Assembly: GCA_016707485.1 (NCBI GenBank)
Contig: JADJHN010000001.1
Span: forward strand, 62,001-126,000
Origin: Lysobacterales bacterium
Lineage (GTDB): Bacteria > Pseudomonadota > Gammaproteobacteria > Xanthomonadales > Rhodanobacteraceae
Reading direction: 5' to 3'
Length of the DNA: 64,000 nt
Shown: positions 8,323 to 16,525 of the stretch, one piece after another
Numbering within the stretch: position 1 is the first letter of the stretch
Layout of the letters: each line of letters starts with the position of its first letter
Program-made: the position numbers and the translations under genes
Notes under the pieces: model-generated
Told to the model about the DNA's origin: nothing
Databases searched by the model: none
The model's input: only the letters and a program-made list of their open reading frames with translations

Positions 8323-10288
8323 CCAACGCCAGTTCAACCTGCTCGCCGGGACTGCGCTGATTGCGGTAGCCACCCACCTGATGCGCTTGCCGCCATGGCT
8401 TGCCGTCAGCCTGGTCTTGATCGCCCCCTGGCGCATGTGGAGCCGGCAGCGCACCGGAAAGGCGATTTCCGTCTGGCTGCGCGTGCCCCTGGTCATCGCC
8501 CTGGTTGCCGTGATCATCGTCACCTACGGCAACATCTTCGGTCGTGAACCGGGCACTGCCCTGGCCTGTGGCCTGCTCATGCTCAAGCTGCTGGAGAGCG
8601 AGAAGATCCGCGATGCGCGGGCAGCCCTCGGCTTTGCCGCATTCGTCATGATGAGCGCCCTGCTGTTCACCCAGACCATGGGCTTCACCTTGCTGGTCTG
8701 CCTGAGCCTGGTCGCGCTGCTGGCCGCACTCAATGCGCTGCAACCTGCGCCGCTGGCGCGGCGCCACCCCTTGCTCGGCAACCTGCGCAGCGGCCTGTTG
8801 CTGCTTGGATTCGGCCTGCCACTGGCCATCGCCGCATTCCTCTTCGTGCCGCGACTGAGTTCGCCATTGTGGGGATCGCCGGACACCTTTGCGGATGCCC
8901 GCACCGGGCTCAACGATCGCATGACGCCGGGATCGATGACCGAATTGCTGGTCGACGACACCCCCGCCTTGCGCGTGCATTTCGATGGCGAAGTGCCGGC
9001 AAACTCGGCGCGCTATTTCCGTGCCCTGGTGCTCTGGGATTTCGACGGCAGCAGTTGGACCCGCGAGGGATGGCGTCCGCAACTGGACCTGGAGACGGTC
9101 GAGGCCGGCAGCGCTGAAACCCGCTATGAAATCACCCTGGAACCGACCAATCGGCCATGGCTGGTGGCCCTCGACGTGCCGCTGGCCCCGCCGGAAAACG
9201 CGCGCATGACTTACGACCGCACCCTCTACGCGCGAAACCGTATCGACCAATTGCGCCAGTATCAGCTGCGCTCGGTGCTCGGCTACCGGCTTGACGAGTC
9301 GATCGATCCCCGCGATCGCGCACGCGCGTTGCGCCTGCCCGACGGATTCAACCCCAAGTCCCTTGCCCTTGCCCGGCAGTGGCGGGCCGAGGGGCGCGAT
9401 GACAATCGCGTGATTCAGGCCGCCATGGAACTGTTCAACGCCAGCTTCACCTATACCTTGTCGGCGCCCATGCTCGGTCGCGATTCGGTCGATGATTTCC
9501 TCTTCGACACGCGCGCCGGTTATTGCGAGCACTACAGTTCGGCATTTGTCGTCTTGATGCGGGCCGCCGGCATTCCGGCCCGGGTCGTCACCGGCTATCA
9601 GGGCGGTTGGTGGAATGCGCTGGGCAATTACCTGCTGGTGCGCCAGTCCGATGCGCATGCCTGGGCGGAAGTCTGGCTGCAGGGTCGCGGCTGGGTGCGC
9701 ATGGATCCAACGGCGGCGATCAATCCGGCGCGCATCGAGGCCGGCGAAACGGCCACCAGCGGCGGGCAGGATTCGTATTCCGGATCCTGGTTGCGGCAGA
9801 TCCGCAATCGCCTCGATCTGGTCAACCATCTGTGGACACGCACGATCGTGCAGTTCAATGCATTGCGGCAGAAGAGCCTGCTGCAACCGCTCGGCATCGG
9901 CGCTGCCGAACAGCGCGACCTGCTCCTCGCACTGGCCGTCCTGGTGGCGTCAATCCTGCTCGCGGCAACGATCTGGGTGATGCGCAGCGTGCGCAGCAAG
10001 GACGGCGACGCGCTTGATGCGGCCTGGCGCACGCTGCGGCAACGCCTGGCAAGACGTGGATTGACGGATCGCGCCGACGAGGGGCCAGTGGATTACCTCA
10101 AACGCATCCGCGCCAGCTGGGCTGCGGATCCGGCATTGCCCGCGCTGGAGCAACTGGTGCGGCGCTATGTCGACCTGCGCTACTCGCGCGGTGCCGCGGA
10201 TGTCGCTGATGTTCAGGCATTTGCGCGCAGCATCCGCGAAATACGGGCGCCACGCGCGCTTGACCGGAACCCTCGCCGCGCGACGTAA
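8312..10288 (+). CDS. TgpA-type membrane transglutaminase-like protein (DUF3488)
   Basis: This is a 658-residue inner-membrane protein. Several transmembrane helices (residues 10-190) match the DUF3488 region, followed by a periplasmic transglutaminase-like domain. The Cys-His-Asp triad is visible: Cys about 406 in RAGYCEHYSSAF, His about 447 in SDAHAWAEVW and Asp about 463 in RMDPT. Another membrane helix follows (about 540-560, LLLALAVLVASILLA) and a cytoplasmic DUF4129-like tail. P. aeruginosa TgpA has this architecture and is essential there. Third gene of the MoxR-DUF58 operon. Confidence 0.92.
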   Translation: MRLDQRQFNLLAGTALIAVATHLMRLPPWLAVSLVLIAPWRMWSRQRTGKAISVWLRVPLVIALVAVIIVTYGNIFGREPGTALACGLLMLKLLESEKIRDARAALGFAAFVMMSALLFTQTMGFTLLVCLSLVALLAALNALQPAPLARRHPLLGNLRSGLLLLGFGLPLAIAAFLFVPRLSSPLWGSPDTFADARTGLNDRMTPGSMTELLVDDTPALRVHFDGEVPANSARYFRALVLWDFDGSSWTREGWRPQLDLETVEAGSAETRYEITLEPTNRPWLVALDVPLAPPENARMTYDRTLYARNRIDQLRQYQLRSVLGYRLDESIDPRDRARALRLPDGFNPKSLALARQWRAEGRDDNRVIQAAMELFNASFTYTLSAPMLGRDSVDDFLFDTRAGYCEHYSSAFVVLMRAAGIPARVVTGYQGGWWNALGNYLLVRQSDAHAWAEVWLQGRGWVRMDPTAAINPARIEAGETATSGGQDSYSGSWLRQIRNRLDLVNHLWTRTIVQFNALRQKSLLQPLGIGAAEQRDLLLALAVLVASILLAATIWVMRSVRSKDGDALDAAWRTLRQRLARRGLTDRADEGPVDYLKRIRASWAADPALPALEQLVRRYVDLRYSRGAADVADVQAFARSIREIRAPRALDRNPRRAT

Positions 10289-10334
10289 TCGCGGCGTCGA
10301 TCGTCCTCACCGAATCCATCCGAGGAACCGCCAG

Positions 10335-10910
10335 ATGTCCAAGCCCATCATCCTGATTCCGCTGCTGCTGACGCTGGCGGCATGCGCCACCGCTCCGGTG
10401 CCGCTGAAAGGCGAATTCTCGACCCTGCTGCCGTCAGCGGCGCTTGCCGGCAATCATTCCGGCGAACGCGTGCGTTGGGGTGGCGAGGTCATCAAGGTTT
10501 CGCCGGGCGAAAATGAGACGTGTTTTGAAATCCTTTCGCGCGAACTTGATGCTTCCGCGCGGCCACGCCGGCACGACAGCAGCGAAGGCCGCTTCATGGC
10601 CTGCCGATCCGGCTTCTATGATCCGGAAGTCTTCACCAAGGGTCGCGAACTGACCGTGGTCGGCACCCTCGACGGCAGCGAAGTCGGCCGCGTCGGCCAG
10701 TTCGAGTACACCTATCCGAAAGTGGCTGCCGATGCCGTCTATCTGTGGCCGCCGCGCCCGCTGGTCATCGAGCAGCGCAGTGCCTGGCCCTACGATCCAT
10801 TCTGGGGCCCGGGCTATGGTCCGTGGTGGGGCGGCGGCTACTGGGGCCCGCCACCGGTGGTGATCATCAAGCCCAATCCGCCACCGCCAACCGGTGGTGA
10901 CAGGCACTGA
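10335..10910 (+). CDS. Slp/YeaY-family outer-membrane lipoprotein
   Basis: This is a 191-residue lipoprotein. The signal peptide ends in the lipobox LTLAAC (Cys about 17), so it should be lipidated and sorted to the outer membrane. The body resembles the Slp family (GERVRWGGEVIKVSP, RPRRHDSSEGRFMACRSGFYDPEVFTKGRELTVVGTLDG segments) linked to starvation or acid stress in E. coli. The C-terminus is rich in Trp, Gly and Pro (YGPWWGGGYWGPP). The ATG at 10335 starts directly at the signal peptide; the longer frame is rejected. Confidence 0.85.
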   Translation: MSKPIILIPLLLTLAACATAPVPLKGEFSTLLPSAALAGNHSGERVRWGGEVIKVSPGENETCFEILSRELDASARPRRHDSSEGRFMACRSGFYDPEVFTKGRELTVVGTLDGSEVGRVGQFEYTYPKVAADAVYLWPPRPLVIEQRSAWPYDPFWGPGYGPWWGGGYWGPPPVVIIKPNPPPPTGGDRH

Positions 10911-10919
10911 GCAGGCATC

Positions 10920-11264
10920 TCAGCCCGGGGGCCAGCTCAGGCGGCGACCGGCGAGCAGATGCAGGTGCAGGTGATAAACCGACTGGCCACCATCCTCGTT
11001 GCAGTTGATCACGCAGCGATAGCCCTTTTCGGCAAATCCCTGCGACTTCGCGTAAGCGGTCGCGGCGAGGACCAGCTTGCCGATCAGCAAGGCGTCGGCT
11101 TCATCGAGGTCGTTGAGCGTGGCCACGGCTTTGCGCGGAATGAACAGGATATGCGTGGGCGCCTGGCCGTTGATGTCGCGGAAGGCAAGGACATCGTCAT
11201 CCTCGTAGACGATGTCGGCCGGAATCTCGCGGCGGATGATCTTCGAAAAAATGGTGTCGCCCAC
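10920..11264 (-). CDS. hinT: HIT-family purine nucleoside phosphoramidase
   Basis: This 114-residue HIT protein hydrolyses adenosine phosphoramidates such as AMP-lysine. The start is GTG with GGGAG upstream. MGDTIFSKIIRREIPADIVYEDD is the usual HinT N-terminus and the histidine triad YHLHLHLLAGR near residue 100 supplies the catalytic His. It faces slp tail to tail, with 9 bp between them. Confidence 0.95.
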   Translation of the reverse strand: MGDTIFSKIIRREIPADIVYEDDDVLAFRDINGQAPTHILFIPRKAVATLNDLDEADALLIGKLVLAATAYAKSQGFAEKGYRCVINCNEDGGQSVYHLHLHLLAGRRLSWPPG

Positions 11265-11288
11265 GGCGTTCTCCCTTGCGACGATTGA

Positions 11289-11888
11289 CTACAGCGATTG
11301 ACGGCCGCCAAAGGCATGCGCAAGCGTGCCACGGTCGATGAATTCAAGTTCGCCACCCAGTGGGACGCCGTGGGCGAGCCGGCTCGCTTTCACGTCCGCC
11401 GCCTTGGCCAGTTGCGAAAGCATGTGCGCGGTGGCCTCGCCTTCCACGGTCGGATTGGTGGCGACGATCATTTCCTCGATTTCGCCTTCGCCGAGCCTGG
11501 CAGCGAGCAGGTCGAGGCCGAGCTCCCGCGGGCCGAGGCCATCCATCGGCGAAAGGCGGCCAAGGAGGACGAAATAATGGCCGCGATAGCCGGTTGCGGT
11601 CTCGATGGCGAGCTGGTCGACCGGTGTCTCGACTATGCACAGCAGATGCTTGTCGCGAGAGGTGTTCGCGCACAACGAGCAGATTTCCTGCTCGCTGAAA
11701 CCACGACAGCGCCGGCAATTGCCGACCTTCTCGATCGCCAGGGCGAGCCGCTCGGACAAGCGCCGGGCGCCGGGTCGATCACGCTCAAGCACATGGAACG
11801 CCATGCGCTGCGCGGTTTTCGCGCCCACTCCGGGCAGGCAGCGGAATGCCTCGATCAGATCGCTCAGCAGGGGTGATCCGGTACTCAA
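11289..11888 (-). CDS. recR: Recombination mediator RecR
   Basis: RecR works with RecO and RecF to load RecA onto SSB-coated gaps. The 199-residue protein has the N-terminal helix-hairpin-helix (LPGVGAKTAQRMAFHVL), a four-Cys zinc finger (CRRCRGFSEQEICSLC) and the Toprim domain (CIVETPVDQLAIE; TNPTVEGEATA). The start codon is TTG at 11888, overlapping the ybaB stop (TTGA), so translation is coupled. It follows dnaX-ybaB, the classic order. Confidence 0.97.
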   Translation of the reverse strand: MSTGSPLLSDLIEAFRCLPGVGAKTAQRMAFHVLERDRPGARRLSERLALAIEKVGNCRRCRGFSEQEICSLCANTSRDKHLLCIVETPVDQLAIETATGYRGHYFVLLGRLSPMDGLGPRELGLDLLAARLGEGEIEEMIVATNPTVEGEATAHMLSQLAKAADVKASRLAHGVPLGGELEFIDRGTLAHAFGGRQSL

Positions 11889-12208
11889 AACGGCATCTTG
11901 AACCCGGGCGGCAGGTTCATTCCCGCAGCCATGCCGCTCATGCGCTCCTGGGTCATGGCGGCGACCTTGTTGACGGCATCGTTGAACGCCGCCGCAACCA
12001 GGTCCTCGGCCATTTCCGGATCATCGGCAAACAGCTTGCGATCGATCGTCACCCGGCGCACTTCATGGCGTCCGCTCATGTTCACGCTGACCATGCCGCC
12101 GCCGGATTGGCCGGTGACTTCCAGTTGCGCCAGCTCTTCCTGTGCCCGCTGCATGTCTTCCTGCATGCGTTGGGCTTTCTGCATCAAACCGGCCAGGGGA
12201 CCTTTCAT
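11885..12208 (-). CDS. ybaB: YbaB/EbfC nucleoid-associated protein
   Basis: This is a 107-residue YbaB/EbfC DNA-binding protein. The N-terminal helix MKGPLAGLMQKAQRMQEDMQ is followed by a beta-sheet with VSVNMSGRHEVRRVTID and a C-terminal Gly-Met-rich tail (MAAGMNLPPGFKMPF), all family hallmarks. It lies between dnaX (1-bp gap) and recR (overlap), as in most proteobacteria. Confidence 0.95.
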   Translation of the reverse strand: MKGPLAGLMQKAQRMQEDMQRAQEELAQLEVTGQSGGGMVSVNMSGRHEVRRVTIDRKLFADDPEMAEDLVAAAFNDAVNKVAAMTQERMSGMAAGMNLPPGFKMPF

Positions 12209-12209
12209 T

Positions 12210-13886
12210 TCAATTCTCCAGTGGACGCACGGAATCGGAGATGAGGCGCGCGCCGAAGGTTTCAATCAGCGATTGCACGGCGGGATCGGCCTGCAGGCCC
12301 TCGCGCGCCTCCTGCTGGCGCGAGGCGCTGGCGCGGGCCAGCACATCGGCCGGGCTCTCTGTAGCGTTGGTGACATTCTCGATCCTGATCCGGAGCGATC
12401 GCCCGAGCACCTCGCTCAGTCGCTTGGCCAGGATCTCGACCAGAGGCGGTGCAGCCAGGTGCTCATGTGCCGCCTTGACGCCCAGGCGCAGCAGGCTGCC
12501 TTCGACGCCCAGCAATACCGAGTGCAGGGCAATCTGCTTGGCCGGGCCACCGAGATCGGCACGCTCGATCAAGGCCTGCCAGTCGTCGATTGCAAGCGCT
12601 GCGCTGGCAATCGCGGGTTCAGCGACCTGATCCGCCCCTGCCGGCGTGGTGGGCGAGGCTTGCATGCGGGCCTGTGGTGCCGGTCCGGCATCAGCAGCTT
12701 TCGGAGATCGTCCGGGCGTGGATGCATGCGACTGCTCCATTCCTGCACGCTGCGCGGCCGGCGGGCGCGCAGCCGTCATCGGGCGGGACGATGGCACCGC
12801 ACCTGCCCCGGCAACCGGCGCGAACGCCAGCATGCGCAGCAAGGCCATCTCGAAACCGACCCGCACGCTCGGCGCCAGCGGCAGGTCACGCCGTGCGCTC
12901 ACCGCAATCTGGTAATAAAGCTGGACTTCGCGCGGATCGATGCGTGCGGCGAGCCCAACCAGGCCGGCATCCTCGTCGTGCGTCGCTTCGGCGAGAAGTT
13001 GGCGCAACTGGATACGGTGCAGCAGGCCGGCCAGCTCATCGAGCACCTGAGCGAAATCCGGTGCGAATTCAGCGATATGTTCGATCTCGGCGAGCAATCG
13101 TGCGGCATCGTTGGCGGCCAGCGCCTCAAGCAGGACCTTCACCTTGGCCCGCTCGACCGTGCCCAGCATCGAATGCACCTCGGCGGCGAAGAGGCGGCCA
13201 CCGCCATGCGCGATGGCCTGATCGAGCAGGGACAGGCCGTCACGCAGCGAGCCGTCTGCAGCGCGCGACAGCACCTCGATCGACTCCTCGTCAAAACTGA
13301 CCGCTTCGGCGCCGAGGATGTGCCGCATCTGCCCGACGATCTGCTCAGGCGTCAGCCGCTTCAGGTTGAACTTGATGCACCGCGACAGCACCGTGATCGG
13401 CAGCTTCTGCGGATCGGTCGTCGCCAGCAGGAACTTCACATGCGCGGGGGGTTCTTCAAGCGTCTTCAGCAGCGCATTGAACGCCGCCTTCGAGAGCATG
13501 TGCACTTCGTCGATCAGGTAGACCTTGTGGCGACCACGTGCCGGCGTGTACTGGGCGTTGTCGATGAGGTCGCGCACATTGTCGATACCGGTGTTGCTTG
13601 CCGCATCGATTTCAAGCAGGTCGACAAAACGGCCCTGGTCGATCTCCATGCAGATGCTGCAGGTGCCACACGGTTGCGAGGTCGGCCCCTTCTCGCAATT
13701 CAGCGACTTGGCGAAGATTCGCGCGATCGTGGTCTTGCCGACACCGCGCGTGCCGGTGAAGAGGAATGCGTGATGGATGCGCCCGCCATCCAGCGCATGC
13801 GACAGCGCGCGCACGACGTGTTCCTGCCCGACCAGCTCGGAAAACTGCCGGGGACGCCATTTGCGCGCAAGAACCTGGTAGGACAT
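12210..13886 (-). CDS. dnaX: DNA polymerase III tau/gamma subunit
   Basis: This is the clamp-loader ATPase of the replicative polymerase, 558 residues. MSYQVLARKWRPRQFSELVGQ opens the protein. Walker A is GTRGVGKTT (about 45), zinc-binding Cys follow in CEKGPTSQPCGTCSIC, Walker B/sensor are LIDEVHML and the arginine finger is SRC. A Pro/Ala-rich linker (about 370-440) precedes a short tau C-terminal domain. I see no A-rich slippery sequence like the one giving gamma in E. coli. The start at 13886 was chosen by homology; 30 more codons upstream are open. Confidence 0.97.
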   Translation of the reverse strand: MSYQVLARKWRPRQFSELVGQEHVVRALSHALDGGRIHHAFLFTGTRGVGKTTIARIFAKSLNCEKGPTSQPCGTCSICMEIDQGRFVDLLEIDAASNTGIDNVRDLIDNAQYTPARGRHKVYLIDEVHMLSKAAFNALLKTLEEPPAHVKFLLATTDPQKLPITVLSRCIKFNLKRLTPEQIVGQMRHILGAEAVSFDEESIEVLSRAADGSLRDGLSLLDQAIAHGGGRLFAAEVHSMLGTVERAKVKVLLEALAANDAARLLAEIEHIAEFAPDFAQVLDELAGLLHRIQLRQLLAEATHDEDAGLVGLAARIDPREVQLYYQIAVSARRDLPLAPSVRVGFEMALLRMLAFAPVAGAGAVPSSRPMTAARPPAAQRAGMEQSHASTPGRSPKAADAGPAPQARMQASPTTPAGADQVAEPAIASAALAIDDWQALIERADLGGPAKQIALHSVLLGVEGSLLRLGVKAAHEHLAAPPLVEILAKRLSEVLGRSLRIRIENVTNATESPADVLARASASRQQEAREGLQADPAVQSLIETFGARLISDSVRPLEN

Positions 13887-14038
13887 CGTGACTTCCGGAA
13901 AGCGATCCCGTGATTGTGCCAAGTTATCGCGGCACTGACCAACGCCGGTTGCGCCGCGCTTGTCTGATGCGGGCATGCCTAGTATCCTCCGCCGCCCGTC
14001 GGGACGTGTGTCATGGAAGATCGCGAGCGCCGGTTGCT

Positions 14039-14131
14039 GGAGAGGTGTCCGAGTGGTTGAAGGAGCACGCCTGGAAAGTGTGTAAGCGGCTTAACCCCGC
14101 TTCGCGGGTTCGAATCCCGCTCTCTCCGCCA
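14039..14131 (+). tRNA. tRNA-Ser(GGA), CCA encoded
   Basis: The 93-nt sequence folds as a class II tRNA. The acceptor stem GGAGAGG pairs with TCTCTCC (one G-U), then discriminator G and CCA. The D arm is TCC...GGA, the anticodon stem CACGC/GTGTG with loop CTGGAAA gives anticodon GGA, a long variable arm follows, and the T arm is GCGGG TTCGAAT CCCGC. Its last 18 bases are also the first 18 bases of the tandem repeat that follows. Confidence 0.97.
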
Positions 14132-14668
14132 GATTTGTGGTCTCGACGTAACGCACTTCAGCGCAACCTTGATCGATGCGAGGAAGAGCGGGATTTGAAC
14201 CCGCGAATTGACATGACGGGTTCGACACATGGGCAGGATGCCCATGGGTGCAGCGCAAGCTGCCCGGAGGGCGAGGCACAGGATGTGCCGAGTACATCCC
14301 GCTCTCTCCGCCAGATTTGTGGTCTCGATGTAACGCACTTCAGCGCAACCTTGATCGATGTGAGGAAGAGCGGGATTTGAACCCGCGAATTGACATGACG
14401 GGTTCGACCCATGGGCAGGATGCCCATGGGTGCAGCGCAAGCTGCCCGGAGGGCGAGGCACAGGATGTGCCGAGTACATCCCGCTCTCTCCGCCAGATTT
14501 GTGGTCTCGACGTAACGCACTTCAGCGCAACCTTGATCGATGCGAGGAAGAGCGGGATTTGAACCCGCGAATTGACATGACGGGTTCGACACATGGGCAG
14601 GATGCCCATGGGTGCAGCGCAAGCTGCCCGGAGGGCGAGGCACAGGGTGTGCCGAGTACATCCCGCTC
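14114..14668 (+). repeat. Three 182-bp tandem repeats seeded by the tRNA-Ser 3' end
   Basis: Copies run 14114-14295, 14296-14477 and 14478-14659, with a 9-base partial fourth copy. They differ at only a few positions. Each begins with the last 18 bases of tRNA-Ser (ATCCCGCTCTCTCCGCCA). About 56 bp later, on the opposite strand, comes a T-arm look-alike, GCGGGTTCAAATCCCGC, continuing as TCTTCC, like the tRNA 3' half. Then come three small hairpins: GGGCA-GGA-TGCCC, GCAGC-GCAA-GCTGC and GGCACA-GGA-TGTGCC. 182 is not a multiple of three, so the open frames across it change protein frame in every copy; no protein is called. The layout resembles the E. coli tyrT locus, where 178-bp repeats carry the tRNA end. 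Confidence 0.9.
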
Positions 14669-14715
14669 GGTGTTTGCTGGTGCCGGCATCTGCTTGATGC
14701 CTGAAGAAGTCTTAT

Positions 14716-14825
14716 GGTGGCCTCGTCGGTCCCCTCGCGACGATAGCTTGTGAACTCTGCCAGGTCCGGAAGGAAGCAACAGCAGCAAGCGACTCGGGTG
14801 CCGGGGTGTGGCTGGCGAGGCTGCC
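14716..14825 (+). ncRNA. ffs: 4.5S signal recognition particle RNA
   Basis: The core GCCAGGTCCGGAAGGAAGCAACAGCAGC is split here into its readable parts: CCAGGTCCGGAAGGAAGCA (the Ffh-binding asymmetric loop and GGAA tetraloop) and GGTGCCGGGGTGTGGCTGG. The ends GGTGGCCTCG and CGAGGCTGCC pair over 10 bp with two G-U pairs, giving a 110-nt small-type SRP RNA. It binds Ffh to target membrane proteins to the Sec machinery. Its position beside tRNA-Ser and dnaX is usual for this group. Confidence 0.93.
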
Positions 14826-14936
14826 ACTCTCTTGAAGTCGGAGGCACATCACGGCAAGCAGGCATCCCTCGGGTTGCGGCACATGCCGAGCCGGATCGGC
14901 TAGCATTCATGTCGACGCTACCTGCGGACTCCTCCC

Positions 14937-15455
14937 ATGATCACGCCTGCCTTCAATCTGCAGCACTGGATAGACACGCATCGCCATCTGCTCAAGCCGC
15001 CGGTTGGCAACAAGTGCATTGTCGATGGTGATTTCATCATCATGATCGTCGGCGGGCCGAATGCGCGGACCGACTATCACTGGGATGAAGGTCCGGAATT
15101 CTTCCACCAACTCGAAGGCGAGATGGTCCTGAAGATCCAGGAAGACGGTCGGGTCCGCGACATCCCGATCCGCACCGGCGAGATGTTCTACCTGCCCCCG
15201 CGTATTCCGCATTCGCCACAAAGGGCTGCCGATTCAATCGGCCTGGTCATCGAGCGCAAGCGGCTCGCGCATGAGAAGGATGGCCTGCTGTGGTACTGCG
15301 AGCGCTGCAACCACAAGTTGTTCGAGGAGTTTTTCACCCTGGAAAACGTCGAGGTGGATTTCCTTGCCGTGTTCGACCGCTTCTACCGCTCGGTCGAACG
15401 GCGCTCGTGCCAGGCCTGCGGCCATCTCAACCCGGCACCCGACCGCTACACGTGA
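14937..15455 (+). CDS. nbaC: 3-hydroxyanthranilate 3,4-dioxygenase
   Basis: This 172-residue cupin opens the ring of 3-hydroxyanthranilate to 2-amino-3-carboxymuconate semialdehyde (ACMS). The iron ligands are visible in DYHWDEGPEFFHQLEG (His-x5-Glu) and PHSPQR. The bacterial-type C-terminal rubredoxin-like Cys pairs WYCERC and SCQAC are present. It starts the kynurenine degradation cluster, 43 bp before the ACMS decarboxylase gene. The name haaO is also used for this enzyme. Confidence 0.95.
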   Translation: MITPAFNLQHWIDTHRHLLKPPVGNKCIVDGDFIIMIVGGPNARTDYHWDEGPEFFHQLEGEMVLKIQEDGRVRDIPIRTGEMFYLPPRIPHSPQRAADSIGLVIERKRLAHEKDGLLWYCERCNHKLFEEFFTLENVEVDFLAVFDRFYRSVERRSCQACGHLNPAPDRYT

Positions 15456-15498
15456 TCACAGGCGTGCAGTTCCACGTCCCGTTGGTAAACTCGGCGCC

Positions 15499-16521
15499 AT
15501 GCTGAAGATCGACACCCACGCCCATATCCTGCCCGAGACCTGGCCGAACTTCGCCGAGAAGTACCGCGATGATCGTTTCCCGGTCATGGTCAATGCCGAC
15601 GGCCGCCATCGCATCTACAAGGATGGCAAGTTCTTCCGCGAAGTCTGGGCCAATGCCTTCGATGCGGAAGTGCGCATTGCCGAGTACGCGAAGTTTGCCG
15701 TCGATGTGCAGGTGGTCTCGACGGTGCCGGTGATGTTTTCGTACTGGGCCAAGCCGAGCCAGGCGCTGGAACTGCATCGCTTCCTGAACGATCACACCGC
15801 CGAAATCTGCCGTCGCTATCCGCGCAACTATGCCGGCATCGGCACCGTACCCTTGCAGGCGCCGACACTGGCGATCCGGGAACTCGAACGCTGCGTCGAT
15901 CAGCTGGACATTACCGCGGTGCAGATCGGTTCGCACATCGAGGACTGGAATCTCGATGCCCCGGAGCTGTTCCCGTTTTTCGAGGCGGCGGCCGATCTGG
16001 GCGTCGCCATCCTCGTCCATCCCTGGGACATGATGGGCCGCGAAAGCATGCCGAAATACTGGCTGCCCTGGCTGGTCGGCATGCCGGCCGAGCAGGCTCG
16101 AGCGGCCTGCTGCCTGATCTTCGGCGGCGTGCTCGAGCGCCTGCCGAAATTGCGCGTGTGCTTCGCCCATGGCGGCGGCTCGTTTCCGTATTCGATCGGC
16201 CGCATCGAGCACGGTTTCCGCATGCGCCCGGACCTGGTCGCCACCGACAATTCGCGCAATCCGCGCGACTATTTCGGTCGCATCTATTTCGATTCCTGCG
16301 TCCACGACGATGCCGCGCTGCGCTATCTGATCGAGGTCGCCGGCGTCGACACGATCATGCTCGGTACCGACTATCCGTTTCCCCTCGGCGAGCAGGAACC
16401 GGGCAGCGGCATCAGCGCACTCAAGCTTTCCTCGGCCGGGCAGTCCCGCATGTTCCATGGCACCGCGCTCGAATGGCTCAACCTTCCCTACTCGCGCTTT
16501 GCGCAAGACGACTCGGAGTAA
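15499..16521 (+). CDS. nbaD: 2-amino-3-carboxymuconate 6-semialdehyde decarboxylase (ACMSD)
   Basis: This zinc amidohydrolase removes CO2 from ACMS, sending kynurenine carbon to 2-aminomuconate rather than to quinolinate and NAD. The 340-residue protein has DTHAHILP (His7, His9) at the N-terminus, the metal His in LVHPWDMMG, HGGGSFPY and the catalytic Asp in LGTDYPFPLG. The ATG at 15499 begins exactly at MLKIDTHAH; the longer frame overlaps nbaC. Its presence argues that this pathway is catabolic here. Confidence 0.95.
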   Translation: MLKIDTHAHILPETWPNFAEKYRDDRFPVMVNADGRHRIYKDGKFFREVWANAFDAEVRIAEYAKFAVDVQVVSTVPVMFSYWAKPSQALELHRFLNDHTAEICRRYPRNYAGIGTVPLQAPTLAIRELERCVDQLDITAVQIGSHIEDWNLDAPELFPFFEAAADLGVAILVHPWDMMGRESMPKYWLPWLVGMPAEQARAACCLIFGGVLERLPKLRVCFAHGGGSFPYSIGRIEHGFRMRPDLVATDNSRNPRDYFGRIYFDSCVHDDAALRYLIEVAGVDTIMLGTDYPFPLGEQEPGSGISALKLSSAGQSRMFHGTALEWLNLPYSRFAQDDSE

Positions 16522-16525
16522 CCTG

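Noticed and set aside
8180..9886. 568-codon minus-strand open frame
   Set aside because: It is antisense to the transglutaminase gene and lacks any family feature.
12210..13886. Programmed frameshift in dnaX giving a gamma subunit
   Set aside because: I looked for an A-rich slippery heptamer with a downstream hairpin after the ATPase domains and saw none.
11898..13913. 671-codon plus-strand open frame
   Set aside because: It is antisense to ybaB and dnaX; no recognisable domain.
14114..14668. CRISPR array or phage attachment sites
   Set aside because: The units are contiguous, 182 bp and nearly identical with no unique spacers, and there is no integrase, cas gene or phage gene nearby.
14158..14910. 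Long minus-strand open frame (250 codons) across the tandem repeats and SRP RNA
   Set aside because: It runs through three copies of a 182-bp repeat in three different frames and through the antisense of the 4.5S RNA gene, with no ribosome site.
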